From contig DHQV01000023.1 of NCBI GenBank assembly GCA_002408185.1, positions 1 through 64,000 on the forward strand: a stretch of DNA of 64,000 nucleotides, read 5' to 3'. Both the position numbers and the translations under genes were made by a program. Source of the stretch: Deltaproteobacteria bacterium UBA5329. Its GTDB lineage: Bacteria; Desulfobacterota; Syntrophorhabdia; Syntrophorhabdales; Syntrophorhabdaceae. The notes below the pieces were generated by a model. The model ran no database searches and was not told the origin of the DNA. It was given only the letters and a program-made list of their open reading frames with translations. This document shows positions 44,792 to 54,552 of the stretch, piece after piece (within the stretch, counting starts at the first letter, position 1; each line of letters starts with the position of its first letter).

Positions 44792-44865
44792 CTCCCCGGG
44801 CAGGACTCGAACCTGCAACCTACTGGTTAACAGCCAGCCGCTACTGCCGATTGAGCTACCGAGGA
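44792..44865 (-). tRNA. tRNA-Asn (GUU)
   Basis: The minus strand folds as a standard cloverleaf. The 7-bp acceptor stem is TCCTCGG with CCGGGGA, discriminator G. The D arm is GCTC..CAGTAGC-type, the anticodon loop CTGTTAACC contains GTT, and the T arm has GGTTCGAGTCC. CCA is not encoded; the 3' end runs into C and eight T. It stands alone, convergent with tyrS. Confidence 0.93.
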
Positions 44866-45091
44866 GTGGAAGTTTAATTTAATATTTCAAATAGCATTTG
44901 TTCTCTTTCGAGCAACGGGATAAAATTAACTATAATTACCGCATAAAGTCAAGAGTAACTATCACATCAGGCTGTTCATCTGTGGCTTTTTGCTTGAATA
45001 CCGAGTGTTTGGCATTTCGTGCCATTTCCCCTGGAATAAACTATTCCGGCAATGGTACAATGCAAGGCACGTTTATGGACAACAAGGGTGC
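44866..45091 (+). other. Leader region of the GapN-like gene
   Basis: This gap has a palindrome GGAATA AAC TATTCC (45033-45047), an adjacent GGCATTTCGTGCC hairpin and a possible -10 TACAAT (45056-45061) about 30 bases before the start at 45092. The palindrome is a plausible operator. No other gene is seen here. Confidence 0.35.
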
Positions 45092-46669
45092 ATGAAAGAT
45101 ATTTTCCCGTTTGAAAATGAAATACCCGCAGCAATGCTTGTAGGCATACCCGTTGCAAGCAAGAATTACCTCCGGAATGGCCGGGTCGATCACTGGCGTG
45201 GGCCTTTCAGGGAAGTACAGTCACCGATATTGGTCCGTACCTCGACAGGTCTTTCTCAAAAACGCATAGGGTATGTCCCGTCGATGGACGAAGAAGCTTC
45301 CCTGAATATCCTGCGCGAGGCCCGGGGCGCCTTCGATAATGGCACAGGGGAATGGATTGCCATGTCGACCGGTGAAAGGATCGAGCGATTCAACGCATTT
45401 CTCGGAGTACTGGAGAGCGCCAGAGAAGAGATCGTGCGGCTGCTCCAGTGGGAGATAGGAAAGACGGCGCGTGAATCGCAAAATGAATTTGACCGGGCCG
45501 TGTCGTATGCGAGGTCCTGTTTTGAAAGGGCATCCGAATATACACAGGCGAAGGGCAGTATTATTGAAAAGAACGGTATTTCGGGAAGGCTTGAAAGAAC
45601 ACCGCGCGGGACTGTCCTTGTTATGGGCCCCTTCAACTATCCGCTTTTTGAGACAATGTCCGCCCTTGCGCCGGCACTGCTGTCGGGAAACACGGTCATA
45701 ATCAAACCTCCGCGCCTTGGATGCCTCTTGTTTCAGCACATCCTCAAACCTATCGGCGATATATTTCCAAGGGGTGTGATCAATTTTGTCTACGGTAACG
45801 GTAAGCGTATTATTCCACCCCTGATAGCGTCGGGCGGGATAGACGTATTCTACTTTATCGGCACCAGTTCGGTCGCTGCGTACCTTCACGGGCTCCATCC
45901 AAAGCCGCACCGGCTCACGTGTATTCTTGGTCTTGAGGCGAAGAACCCAGCCATAATACTCCCCGACGCCGATATTGAAACGGCGGCCACGGAATGTGCA
46001 AAGGGTGCTTTGACATTCAATGGCCAGCGCTGTGCCGCACTGAAGATCTTTTTTGTGCATCGTTCCATTGCGGTTGAATTTAACGAGCGGCTGAAGCATC
46101 TCGTTGCAGCATTCAGATACGGGATGCCCTGGGAGGACAATGTAGTTATTACACCCCTTGCGGAGGGTGACCGTGCAGAGTATTTGTCGGGGCTGGTAGA
46201 CGATGCACTGGAGCTTGGCGCTGATGTGATCAACGAGGGCGGAGGCGAATCGGCCGGGACCTTTTTCTGTCCTGCAGTGTTATATCCGGCATCCCTTAAC
46301 ATGCGTGTCTGCAGGGAAGAGCAGTTCGGCCCGGTTATGCCCATAGTTCCCTACGATACTATCGACCAACCGATACGCTATATTACCGAGTCCAATTACG
46401 GCCAGCAGGCGAGCGTGTTCGGTCAGAACAGATCTTCCCTTGCACAGATGGTCAATTTTCTCGTACACCATGTCTCGCGTGTCAATATCAACTGCCAGTG
46501 CCAGCGAAGTCCCGATACCGTCCCCTTTACCGGGCGGAAGGATTCTGCGCAGGGAAGCCTTTCGATCTCAGAGGCGGTAGAAGCATTCACCGTCCCCACA
46601 TTCATCGCCACAAAAACCGATAGTGGAGATATTGACGTGATATGCGACAGAACTAGTCGTAAGTCGTAA
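45092..46669 (+). CDS. GapN-like NADP-dependent aldehyde dehydrogenase
   Basis: This 525-residue ALDH-superfamily enzyme resembles non-phosphorylating glyceraldehyde-3-phosphate dehydrogenase, which would make 3-phosphoglycerate and NADPH. FNGQRCAALKIFFVHR contains the catalytic Cys, VMGPFNYPLFETMSALAPAL is the cofactor domain, and NINCQCQRSPDTVPFTGRKD is the C-terminal motif of this subfamily. At the usual general-base position (ELGGK in classical ALDH) it reads GLEAK, so the Glu is displaced by two residues. The open frame extends upstream to 44990, but ATG 45092 with AAGGG is the better start. The last codons (TSRKS) are written by heptamer repeats. Substrate not certain. Confidence 0.78.
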   Translation: MKDIFPFENEIPAAMLVGIPVASKNYLRNGRVDHWRGPFREVQSPILVRTSTGLSQKRIGYVPSMDEEASLNILREARGAFDNGTGEWIAMSTGERIERFNAFLGVLESAREEIVRLLQWEIGKTARESQNEFDRAVSYARSCFERASEYTQAKGSIIEKNGISGRLERTPRGTVLVMGPFNYPLFETMSALAPALLSGNTVIIKPPRLGCLLFQHILKPIGDIFPRGVINFVYGNGKRIIPPLIASGGIDVFYFIGTSSVAAYLHGLHPKPHRLTCILGLEAKNPAIILPDADIETAATECAKGALTFNGQRCAALKIFFVHRSIAVEFNERLKHLVAAFRYGMPWEDNVVITPLAEGDRAEYLSGLVDDALELGADVINEGGGESAGTFFCPAVLYPASLNMRVCREEQFGPVMPIVPYDTIDQPIRYITESNYGQQASVFGQNRSSLAQMVNFLVHHVSRVNINCQCQRSPDTVPFTGRKDSAQGSLSISEAVEAFTVPTFIATKTDSGDIDVICDRTSRKS

Positions 46670-46728
46670 AGAGTTAAAAACAAAATATTCTAAAAAGGAT
46701 CGGTTTTTACACCTTACGACTTACGGGC
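46655..46728. repeat. Facing heptamer arrays between gapN-like gene and ald
   Basis: AGTCGTA AGTCGTA (46655-46668) overlaps the last codons and stop of the dehydrogenase. TACGACT TACGGGC (46715-46728) is the inverse copy before the ald stop. With flanking GTTAAAAAC/GGTTTTTAC they form an imperfect stem of about 24 bp. Confidence 0.75.
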
Positions 46729-46731
46729 CTT

Positions 46732-47841
46732 TCAGGCCCTGTTCCACGATTTCCATTTCATCTTGAAGACCTCGGCCACTGCCGGGTGTGTTATTGCGCC
46801 GCGCCTCATATTGATGCCTGACGCGATCGTAAGATTGGCTTCTGCCGCTTTCTTGATGCCGGTGGATGCAATGGCTCGAATATAGGGCAATGTGGCGTTC
46901 GTAAGGGCAAATGTCGCAGTTCTGGGAACAGATGCCGGCATGTTGGGGATCGCATAGTGAATAACATCGTAAAGCTTATAGGTGGGCTCACCATGAGATG
47001 TTGGCCGTATGGTCTCAACCGAACCACCCTGATCAATGGACACATCCACTATTACCGACCCCGGCTTCATGCGTGAAACCATCTTCTCGGTGACAACGAC
47101 GGGCGCGCGGGCCCCCGGGACTAGGACCGCGCCGATAACGACGTCGGCATATTGAACGGCCTTTTGTATTGAATAGCCTGTTGAATATATACTGGTTACA
47201 CAGCCGCGCATTATATCCTGGACGTAGCGCAGCCTATCATGAGAGATGTCGAGGACCGTAACGTGCGCCCCGAGCCCGGACGCTATCTGGGCCGCATTTA
47301 GCCCAACTACGCCACAACCGATTATGACCACGTCTGCCGGGGCGACGCCCGGCACCCCGCTTAAAAGGACGCCACGTCCGCCATGGTCGGACTCGAGGAA
47401 ACGCATAGCGACCTGTACCGCGATACGCCCGGCAACTTCACTCATGGGAATAAGAAGGGGGAGCTTTCCGTCCTTATCCTCCATGGTTTCGTAAGCTATT
47501 CCGGTAATTCTCCGTTTTAACAGACCTTTTGTGAGTTTTTCCGATGAGGCAAGATGGAGATATGTAAAAAGGACCTGTCCATCCTGCAAAAGGGGCCACT
47601 CGGTCTCGAGAGGCTCCTTTACTTTTACGATCATATCGGACCGGGCGAAAATGGCGCGCCTGTCTTCGACGATCTCTGCACCTTCCCGTGCATATTCCTC
47701 ATCTGCCAGGCCGCTTCCGACCCCTGCGCTTTGCTCGACAAGTACATCATGGCCATCTAAAACAAGGGCATGGACACCGGCAGGCGTCATAGAAATCCTG
47801 TTCTCGCCTTCTTTTATCTCTTTTGGAATGCCTATGATCAT
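46732..47841 (-). CDS. ald: Alanine dehydrogenase
   Basis: A 369-residue NAD-dependent enzyme interconverting alanine and pyruvate plus ammonia. Motifs are IGIPKEIKEGENRISMTPAG at the N-terminus, VKVKEPLETEW with the substrate-binding Lys, VVIIGCGVVGLNAAQIASGL (Rossmann GxGxxG) and IPNMPASVPRTATFALTNAT. Codons upstream of ATG 47841 are open, but TGGAGGAATA lies correctly before this ATG. The family length (about 370) also supports it. It converges with the GapN-like gene and lies 37 bases after a DUF gene on the same strand. Confidence 0.95.
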   Translation of the reverse strand: MIIGIPKEIKEGENRISMTPAGVHALVLDGHDVLVEQSAGVGSGLADEEYAREGAEIVEDRRAIFARSDMIVKVKEPLETEWPLLQDGQVLFTYLHLASSEKLTKGLLKRRITGIAYETMEDKDGKLPLLIPMSEVAGRIAVQVAMRFLESDHGGRGVLLSGVPGVAPADVVIIGCGVVGLNAAQIASGLGAHVTVLDISHDRLRYVQDIMRGCVTSIYSTGYSIQKAVQYADVVIGAVLVPGARAPVVVTEKMVSRMKPGSVIVDVSIDQGGSVETIRPTSHGEPTYKLYDVIHYAIPNMPASVPRTATFALTNATLPYIRAIASTGIKKAAEANLTIASGINMRRGAITHPAVAEVFKMKWKSWNRA

Positions 47842-47878
47842 TATTCCTCCATTGCAGTGATCCCCATTTCTGATACGA

Positions 47879-48394
47879 TCATGCGGATGTCCTGGTAAAC
47901 CGCCATTTGCAGAATGCATCATCCGGGTGTTTATCGGGCGGGGCAAAAAGACATTCGACCCTGATCGAAGGATCGACCGCCCGTGCTATACTTTCAAACT
48001 CCCCTTTATGCATATGCTTGCACACAAATTCTTCCAGTCCGCGCCGTAAGCGCGCCTCCTGGGTGGGACAATGCGGTATGGTCACGATAAGTTCATCGCC
48101 TCTGTCTTCAAATTCATAATCGACAATTATGGTCCACGGAAACAGTTTTAAGACCTTAAGAAAACCCTCGAGCCCTTTTTCAGGGATATCGAAACGCTGC
48201 AATAGATTTTGTGCACCCATCTCGGGCACGCGCGACCAGACCCTTTCGTTGATCCTCTCCGCCTGCTCCTGACCGTACATATCGTTGACATAGATAAACC
48301 AGAAGGCATCCACAACACGATAATGCCATAGGAGAAAACCCAGATAATTGCGGAGCTGGTCTTCATTCATGGTTTCAAAGACGGATAGATTCAT
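47879..48394 (-). CDS. DUF6125-like protein of unknown function
   Basis: A 171-residue soluble protein. Conserved-looking features are LWHYRVVDAFWFIYVNDMYG near residue 23, HCPTQEARLRRGLEEFVCKH (about 108-128), ECLFAPPDKHPDDAFCKWRF at the C-terminus, and four cysteines with nearby His. This resembles small hypothetical proteins common in anaerobic Desulfobacterota and Clostridia, some labelled DUF6125. A metal or heme ligand role for Cys/His is possible, but there is no evidence. AGGAGG precedes ATG 48394. It lies upstream of ald on the same strand, so it may be cotranscribed. Confidence 0.55.
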   Translation of the reverse strand: MNLSVFETMNEDQLRNYLGFLLWHYRVVDAFWFIYVNDMYGQEQAERINERVWSRVPEMGAQNLLQRFDIPEKGLEGFLKVLKLFPWTIIVDYEFEDRGDELIVTIPHCPTQEARLRRGLEEFVCKHMHKGEFESIARAVDPSIRVECLFAPPDKHPDDAFCKWRFTRTSA

Positions 48395-48459
48395 CGGGTC
48401 CTCCTTATTTAGTGGATGCTCATCATAATTTATTGTAAATTAGTGCACCTGAAAACACA

Positions 48460-49707
48460 ATGAAGAGCATGCTTTTTGATAGAAAAATCTTGTCGTGGTG
48501 CCTCTTCGATTTTGCCAACTCGAGCTATTCGGCAGTCATTGCGGCGGTGATCTTTCCTGTTTATTACACGTCGGTTATCGTGGGCAACGAGGCGGGCCTG
48601 GGTGATGTCTGGTGGGGCAGGGCGATTTCCGTGAGCATGGCGTTCGTTGCGTTGAGTTCACCATTGCTCGGCGGGATCTCCGATTACTCCGGGGCACGGA
48701 AGAAATTCCTTTTCACATACACGATGTTGTGCGTCATGGCGACGGCCTCACTGGTATTCGTGCCAAAAGGGGCAATAGCGGCCGGGTTTCTCCTTATCGT
48801 CTTTGCCAATGTCGGCATGGAGGGCGGGATCGTGTTCTATAACTCGTTCCTGAACGATATTGCCCGGAATGAATACCAGGGACGCGTATCTGCATGGGGA
48901 TTCGCAACGGGATATCTGGGCTCGATTATTTCGCTGCTTGCAGCATTATTGTTCATAAAGGCCGATCATATCACGTTAACCTGGCCGATGGCCGCAACAT
49001 TTTTCCTTGTATTTTCCCTGCCTGCGTTTTTCTTTTTGCCTGCGGATGAACCGAAAGGCGTCACGATAGCACGGGCCGCCAAAGAAGGGCTACAAACCAC
49101 TTTTTCGGTTTTGAGGAAGATGTGGTCGAACAGGGACCAGAGAAGGTTTCTCCTGGCGTACCTCCTGTATGAAGATGGTGTTAACACTGTTATCGTTTTC
49201 TCCAGCATCTTTGCCGCAACGACGCTTGGTTTCAGATCGGAGGAACTGGTCGGCCTCTATCTCGTTGTTCAGGTAACTGCCCTCGCCGGTGCATTTATCA
49301 TGGCGCGACCCATAGATTTTTGGGGTCCGAAGAAAGTTGTGTCCATGTCCCTTGCGCTATGGGTCCTTGTGACGGTGCTCGTGTACTTCATATATCGAAA
49401 GAGCTTCTTCTTCGCCGTGGCCTCGATGGCAGGGATTGGCCTCGGGACCGTCCAGGCGGCAACACGGGCATTCTTCGCACAATTCATTCCTCCCGGCGAT
49501 GAATCGAAGTACTTCGGTGTGTACAGCCTGGTCGGCAAGACGTCCGCCGTACTGGGTCCGCTCATCTTCGGTGCCGTGTCGTCGCTTACAAAGAACCAGC
49601 GGCCTGCCGTAGCCGCGGTCTCTATCCTTTTTATAACGGGTTTTGTTATCCTGCAGTTCGTACGGGGCGGATATCCCAATGTGAAGACAATGAGCAGTGA
49701 GGAGTGA
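48460..49707 (+). CDS. MFS transporter, UMF1/Atg22 family
   Basis: A 415-residue permease with 12 predicted membrane helices. The N-terminal SWCLFDFANSSYSAVIAAVI and PVYYTSVIVGN are diagnostic of the UMF1/Atg22-like major facilitator group, with LLGGISDYSGARKKFLF as the MFS motif A region. Bacterial members have no established substrate, and yeast Atg22 exports amino acids from the vacuole. No clear Shine-Dalgarno is visible before ATG 48460; ATG 48469 is an alternative. The C-terminal codons (SSEE) lie inside heptamer repeats. Confidence 0.82.
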   Translation: MKSMLFDRKILSWCLFDFANSSYSAVIAAVIFPVYYTSVIVGNEAGLGDVWWGRAISVSMAFVALSSPLLGGISDYSGARKKFLFTYTMLCVMATASLVFVPKGAIAAGFLLIVFANVGMEGGIVFYNSFLNDIARNEYQGRVSAWGFATGYLGSIISLLAALLFIKADHITLTWPMAATFFLVFSLPAFFFLPADEPKGVTIARAAKEGLQTTFSVLRKMWSNRDQRRFLLAYLLYEDGVNTVIVFSSIFAATTLGFRSEELVGLYLVVQVTALAGAFIMARPIDFWGPKKVVSMSLALWVLVTVLVYFIYRKSFFFAVASMAGIGLGTVQAATRAFFAQFIPPGDESKYFGVYSLVGKTSAVLGPLIFGAVSSLTKNQRPAVAAVSILFITGFVILQFVRGGYPNVKTMSSEE

Positions 49708-49728
49708 GGAGTTTAAAATCTCCTCACT
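49689..49728 (+). terminator. Terminator built from heptamer repeats after the MFS gene
   Basis: AATGAGC AGTGAGG AGTGAGG AGTTTAA (49689-49716) spans the stop codon. AGTGAGGAG (49703-49711) pairs perfectly with CTCCTCACT (49720-49728), followed by a T-rich stretch, giving an intrinsic terminator. Confidence 0.75.
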
Positions 49729-49749
49729 GTTTTCTGTTTACCATTTGGA

Positions 49750-50742
49750 TTAGTCTTCCGTCTTGAATTCCCTTTTGATTATATCCCTGAGGGATGCCGT
49801 GATGTCTTTGTCTTCATATACGATGCGGTATAGTTCCTCTGTGATGGGCATTTCGACGCCAAGCTTTTGCGCAAGATTATGAGCCGCGTTGATTGTGTAA
49901 TATCCTTCAACCACGGTTTTCTGGGACGCTATGATATCGGCCGATCCCTTACCCGAGGCGAGTTCCATGCCGAAGAGTCTGTTCCTGCTCAAGGCTCCGT
50001 ACGAGGTCAGGATCAGGTCTCCCATTCCCGATAAGCCCATGAAGGTTGTTTCTTTGGCGCCGAGTGCTCTGCCCAGCCTTTTTATCTCGGCAAGCGCCCG
50101 CGTTGTGAAGGCGGCCTGAGTGTTCATACCGAAATGAAGGCCGTCGATGATCCCCGAGCCGATGGCCATGACGTTCTTCAATGCTCCTCCCAGCTCCACC
50201 CCGACGATGTCGTCAATGCGATAGACTCTGAAGTAATCGCTGTGTATCTCCTGCTGAAGCGCGTAAGAAAGGTCGATATTTTTGGAGGCGACGACCGATG
50301 CGGTGAAAAGTCCCTGTGCCACTTCCTTCGCAAAGGAGGGACCCGAAAGCGTGGCTATATTGGCACCCTGCGAACCGGTGATCTCCTCGATGATCTCGTT
50401 CATGAGTTTGAATGTCGCGCGCTCGATACCTTTCGTCAGAATGAGGATCTTCTTACTCTTCAGTTCTGCACCGAAGGGTGTTAAGGTGGCGCGAAGCGCA
50501 AACGAAGGGGTCGCGGCAACTATTGTCTCGGCAAAATCAAGGGCTTCGTCAATAGAATGCGTGAAACGGATCGTGTCCGGCATTTTGAAACCGGACAGGA
50601 ATGCGGTGTTCTCCCGCGTTTCAGTCATCTCGGGGACAAGTTCGGGTTCGAACGCCCGGAGCATGACCTCATTGCCGATCCGTGCGCAATGGATTGCAAA
50701 GGCCGTTCCCCATGCACCGGCGCCGATCACACTGATTTTCAT
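49750..50742 (-). CDS. gpsA: Glycerol-3-phosphate dehydrogenase (NAD(P)+)
   Basis: A 330-residue enzyme making sn-glycerol-3-phosphate from dihydroxyacetone phosphate for phospholipid synthesis. [17 protein letters not shown] is the Rossmann motif, [20 protein letters not shown] the family block, and [20 protein letters not shown] contains the catalytic Lys. It overlaps gyrA by four bases (translational coupling) and ends 42 bases from the MFS gene, convergent. Confidence 0.95.
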   Translation of the reverse strand: MKISVIGAGAWGTAFAIHCARIGNEVMLRAFEPELVPEMTETRENTAFLSGFKMPDTIRFTHSIDEALDFAETIVAATPSFALRATLTPFGAELKSKKILILTKGIERATFKLMNEIIEEITGSQGANIATLSGPSFAKEVAQGLFTASVVASKNIDLSYALQQEIHSDYFRVYRIDDIVGVELGGALKNVMAIGSGIIDGLHFGMNTQAAFTTRALAEIKRLGRALGAKETTFMGLSGMGDLILTSYGALSRNRLFGMELASGKGSADIIASQKTVVEGYYTINAAHNLAQKLGVEMPITEELYRIVYEDKDITASLRDIIKREFKTED

Positions 50743-53207
50743 GCATTGCCGTCCGGGAAGGTATCGGGGTCGTCGATCAAATCACCGTTCTCCCCTTCGA
50801 TGATCGCTACACCGCTGATCACCTCACCTTCATTGAGCCCCATGAGCTTTACACCGAGGCCGCCCCGTTTCTGGACCGGTATGTTGCTGGAGCGGAACCG
50901 TATGGTCCTGCCGGTATCCGTAACAAGTATCACGTCTTCTTTTTCACTCAGGCGGTTAAGGCCGACAACGTGGCCATTTTTTGTTCCGCACCTGACATTG
51001 ATGATACCGGACCCTCCGCGGGCCTGGAGACGGTAATCTGAACACGGGGCGCGTTTGCCGTAGCCCTTTTCCGTTACGGTGAAGATGGTGCATGATTCGT
51101 CGACCTCAACAGCCGATACGACCTCATCCGAGGCCTTTTTGAACCGGATGCCCCGTACTCCGTACGCCGTCCGTCCCATGGGCCTGATCTCTTCCTCTTT
51201 GAAGCGTATCGACAGGCCGAACTTCGTTGCCACCATGATCTCGCCATTACCCAATGTCTCGATCACGTTGATCAGGCTGTCATCGTCTGGCAAGGTTATT
51301 GCCTTGATGCCGGTCGATCGGATATTTTTGAGCAGATCGAGGCTCAGCCTCTTGACATGGCCTTTTTTCGTTACGAAGAAAAGGAAGCTGTCTTCTGAAT
51401 ATTCCTTGACATGGGCAACAGCTGTTATACGTTCGTCCTTTTCCAAGTTTATCAGGTGAACGACGGGTTTGCCCTTGGATGTGAGCGATGCCTCGGGTAT
51501 TGTATGTACACGCACGGTATGCACCTTGCCGGTATTGGTGAAGAACAGAATGTTTGAATGCGTCGACGCTATGTACAAGTGGTCGACGAAATCCTCCTCG
51601 CGCACCACGATCCCTGTTCGTCCTTTGCCTCCTCTGCCCTGGCTCCTGTACAGATCGAGGGATGTGCGTTTGATATATCCCTTATTTGTCATCATGACGA
51701 CGACCTCTTCTTCCTTGATCATATCTTCAAGGGTTATTTCAGGCACGTAGTCGACGATCTCGGTCAAGCGCTTGTCACCGTATCTGTCTCGGACCTCGAT
51801 AAGCTCTTTTTTCACCAGGTCCATAAGTATCGACTCATTCGAAAGCAGCAGCCTCAGGCGGTTTATCTCTTCCGATGTCGTTCTATGGTCATCGAGGATC
51901 TTCGTCCTTTCCATGGAGGTCAACCGCTGGAGGCGCATCTCGAGGATGTTTGTGGCCTGTTTTTCGGAAAAAGAGAAACGGGCTATCAGGGCCTCGCGCG
52001 CCGCAGGGGTATTTGCGGAACCGCGTATGATGGCGATAACCTCGTCGATATTGTCAAGGGCGATCCTGAGACCTTCCAGTAGATGGAGCCGGTCCAAAGC
52101 CTTGTTGAGCTCAAAGGTGGAGCGCCTGGTCACGATCTCCTTGCGGAACTCCACAAATTCATGAAGCATCTCTTTCAGATTGAGCAGCTTCGGCTCGTTA
52201 TTCACGATCGTCAGGAATATGATCCCAAAGGTTGTTTGAAGCTGGGTGTGCTTGTAGAGCTTGTTCAGGATAGGGATGGGTATCTCGCCTTTCTTGAGAT
52301 CTATTACTATCCGCATCCCTTCCCGGCTCGACTCGTCCTTGATATTCGATATGCCTTCGATCCGCTTCGAATTGATCAACTCGACAATGTTCTCGATAAG
52401 GCGGGCCTTGTTTACCTGGTAGGGGATCTCCGTTATGACAATGGTCTCACGCCCGTCCTTCTTGCGCTTCTCGATGTCGGCCTTCGCCCGAAGCACAATA
52501 TGGCCGCGGCCGGTCTCATAAGCTTCGATGATTCCCTGCCTGCCGAAGATAATGCCCTGTGTCGGAAAATCCGGGCCGGGTATGATCTCCATGAGTTCGG
52601 TCAGGGGAATATCCCTGTTTTCGATGAAAGCGATAAGCCCGTTTATGACCTCCACCATGTTGTGCGGCGGAATGTTCGTCGCCATGCCCACAGCGATCCC
52701 CGATGACCCGTTTATGAGAAGGTTGGGTAGCCGGGAAGGCAATACGATGGGTTCGACGAGGGAATCGTCATAGTTTGGCCGGAATGTTACCGTATCCTTT
52801 TCTATGTCCTTCAGTATCTCTTCGGCAATCCGCGACAGCCGTATCTCGGTATACCTCATGGCTGCAGGCGCGTCACCGTCGACCGAGCCGAAGTTGCCCT
52901 GGCCATCCACCTGCGGGTACCGCAGGGAAAATTCCTGTACCATCCTTGTTATTGCATCGTATACGGCCTGGTCCCCGTGGGGGTGAAACTTACCGATGAC
53001 ATCACCGACCACCCTGGCGGATTTTTTGTACGGCTTGTCATGGGTGTTGTTAAGCTCGTACATTGCATATAAGATCCTGCGATGGACAGGCTTTAACCCA
53101 TCGCGTATATCCGGCAATGCCCGGCCTATTATCGTGCTCATTGCGTAGTCAAGATATGACCGCTTCATCTCCTCTTCTATAGGGATACTTACGACAGATG
53201 ACAGCAT
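50739..53207 (-). CDS. gyrA: DNA gyrase subunit A
   Basis: An 822-residue type IIA topoisomerase subunit. It carries the quinolone-region block [20 protein letters not shown] and catalytic Tyr in [14 protein letters not shown] near 120, then the C-gate coiled coil (about 360-480). The C-terminal beta-pinwheel has repeated blades ([60 protein letters not shown]). The GyrA box reads QGRGGKG rather than QRRGGKG, and its presence argues for gyrase rather than topoisomerase IV. The Ser/Ala and Asp/Glu positions for quinolone response are S-A-R-V-V-G and D (KFHPHGD), the wild-type-like form. AGGAGG precedes ATG 53207. Confidence 0.95.
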   Translation of the reverse strand: MLSSVVSIPIEEEMKRSYLDYAMSTIIGRALPDIRDGLKPVHRRILYAMYELNNTHDKPYKKSARVVGDVIGKFHPHGDQAVYDAITRMVQEFSLRYPQVDGQGNFGSVDGDAPAAMRYTEIRLSRIAEEILKDIEKDTVTFRPNYDDSLVEPIVLPSRLPNLLINGSSGIAVGMATNIPPHNMVEVINGLIAFIENRDIPLTELMEIIPGPDFPTQGIIFGRQGIIEAYETGRGHIVLRAKADIEKRKKDGRETIVITEIPYQVNKARLIENIVELINSKRIEGISNIKDESSREGMRIVIDLKKGEIPIPILNKLYKHTQLQTTFGIIFLTIVNNEPKLLNLKEMLHEFVEFRKEIVTRRSTFELNKALDRLHLLEGLRIALDNIDEVIAIIRGSANTPAAREALIARFSFSEKQATNILEMRLQRLTSMERTKILDDHRTTSEEINRLRLLLSNESILMDLVKKELIEVRDRYGDKRLTEIVDYVPEITLEDMIKEEEVVVMMTNKGYIKRTSLDLYRSQGRGGKGRTGIVVREEDFVDHLYIASTHSNILFFTNTGKVHTVRVHTIPEASLTSKGKPVVHLINLEKDERITAVAHVKEYSEDSFLFFVTKKGHVKRLSLDLLKNIRSTGIKAITLPDDDSLINVIETLGNGEIMVATKFGLSIRFKEEEIRPMGRTAYGVRGIRFKKASDEVVSAVEVDESCTIFTVTEKGYGKRAPCSDYRLQARGGSGIINVRCGTKNGHVVGLNRLSEKEDVILVTDTGRTIRFRSSNIPVQKRGGLGVKLMGLNEGEVISGVAIIEGENGDLIDDPDTFPDGNA

Positions 53208-53421
53208 TAAATCCTCCGGATTTGTCGTGAATTTTTAATCTAATGTACCATATTCCGGACATCCTGTAAACGAGAGTAAACCCCGGCATGAAGCCGTGGG
53301 GAGACACGCTCGGTGATGGGTTCCGCGGACGGTCCGGCAGGCCATACCCGGTGCGGTTTATCGTCGCACTCACCATAAGAACCAGTTGACAATCATCGGA
53401 ACATCGTGGAAAAATAATTCA

Positions 53422-53682
53422 ATGAAAAGCACCGGTCTCATAGCTGTCATCATGGCCCTTGCTGTTTTCCTGCCTTCCTGCGGTAAGGAAATTAAAAGCC
53501 TTAAAGAAGAATTGCGGGTCGTAAAGGAAGAGAATAGTTTCCTGAAGGCAGAAAATATCGCCCTTAAGAAGGAAGTTGAAGAGCTTTACAAGAAGCTGGA
53601 GGAAAAAGAAAAGGCCAAAGCAGTCGTGCCGCAAGCTCAACTGGTCCCGGCAAACACCCCGAAAAACCCGCAGAAAAGGTGA
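53422..53682 (+). CDS. Small coiled-coil lipoprotein
   Basis: An 86-residue lipoprotein: a signal sequence (MKSTGLIAVIMALAVF) with lipobox LPSC, then a charged coiled coil (KEIKSLKEELRVVKEENSFL, KAENIALKKEVEELYKKLEE) and a Pro/Ala-rich tail. It resembles Lpp-like or envelope spacer lipoproteins, but the sequence does not match one I can name. ATG 53422 has only a weak GGA upstream. It lies 94 bases before truA on the same strand. Confidence 0.6.
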   Translation: MKSTGLIAVIMALAVFLPSCGKEIKSLKEELRVVKEENSFLKAENIALKKEVEELYKKLEEKEKAKAVVPQAQLVPANTPKNPQKR

Positions 53683-53776
53683 AGAAACCGGAGGCATAAA
53701 AACCAAGATAGGCCCGGTCTCAAACCGCACTCATTTATTTGTCAACAGGTACTGGGTAAACATGGAAACGTACTGT

Positions 53777-54511
53777 ATGAGAAATATATCCCTGGTCATC
53801 GAGTATGAAGGGACCAATTATCACGGGTGGCAATGCCAGCCTAACGGCTTGACAATAGAAGAAATTGTAAGGAGCGCCATTGAAAGGATCATCGATCATC
53901 CGGTAAGGATGCACAGTGCGGGACGTACGGATGCCGGAGTTCATGCCTTTGGCCAGGTCGTTAATTTTTTAACAGTCAAAAGTATTCCCCTCATGAATAT
54001 CGAACGGGGATTAAACAGCATGCTGCCTTCGGATATACGGGTAAGGTCCGCACGGCAACAGGAACTTTCCTTCCATGCCCGCTACAGCGCAAAGAGCAAG
54101 ACGTATGTCTACAGTATCCATAACGCGCCGCGTTTTTCACCATTCTCGGTCCGGTATTCATGGCATTACCCCTTTTTTCTTGATTGCGGCTTGATGAACG
54201 GTGCGATCAAGTCAATATTGGGTAAACACGATTTTTCGTCTTTCAAGAAGAAGAACGAACCGTACCGTAGCTGTGAACGCGAAGTACTGAAGGCGCGGGC
54301 AACAAGGAGGGGGTCTTTCATTTACATCATGATCGAGGCCACCGGTTTCTTGCGCTACATGGTGCGAAATATCGTCGGCACTCTCGTTCTCGTCGGAGCG
54401 GGGAAGATGACCGTGGATGACTTTCAGGCGGTGATCGATGCGCGGAACCGTGACCGGGCCGGGCCAACCGCGCCGCCACAGGGGCTGTTCCTCAGGAGGG
54501 TAGTATACTGA
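53777..54511 (+). CDS. truA: tRNA pseudouridine(38-40) synthase TruA
   Basis: A 244-residue enzyme that isomerises uridines 38-40 in the tRNA anticodon stem. HSAGRTDAGVHAFGQVVNFL contains the catalytic Asp (near residue 54). ISLVIEYEGTNYHGWQCQP is the N-terminal signature, and GFLRYMVRNIVGTLVLVGAG and GLFLRRVVY close the protein. The open frame reaches far upstream, but ATG 53777 with GGAAAC is at the family N-terminus. An ATG at 53762 would add five residues. Confidence 0.93.
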   Translation: MRNISLVIEYEGTNYHGWQCQPNGLTIEEIVRSAIERIIDHPVRMHSAGRTDAGVHAFGQVVNFLTVKSIPLMNIERGLNSMLPSDIRVRSARQQELSFHARYSAKSKTYVYSIHNAPRFSPFSVRYSWHYPFFLDCGLMNGAIKSILGKHDFSSFKKKNEPYRSCEREVLKARATRRGSFIYIMIEATGFLRYMVRNIVGTLVLVGAGKMTVDDFQAVIDARNRDRAGPTAPPQGLFLRRVVY

Positions 54512-54517
54512 AAAAAC

Positions 54518-54531
54518 GTCTCAGGTCTCAG
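54518..54531. repeat. Heptamer pair between truA and the methyltransferase
   Basis: GTCTCAG GTCTCAG begins seven bases after the truA stop. The same unit occurs in the facing arrays after corA (57717-57815). Confidence 0.65.
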
Positions 54532-54552
54532 GCAGAAGACAAATAATTCATC

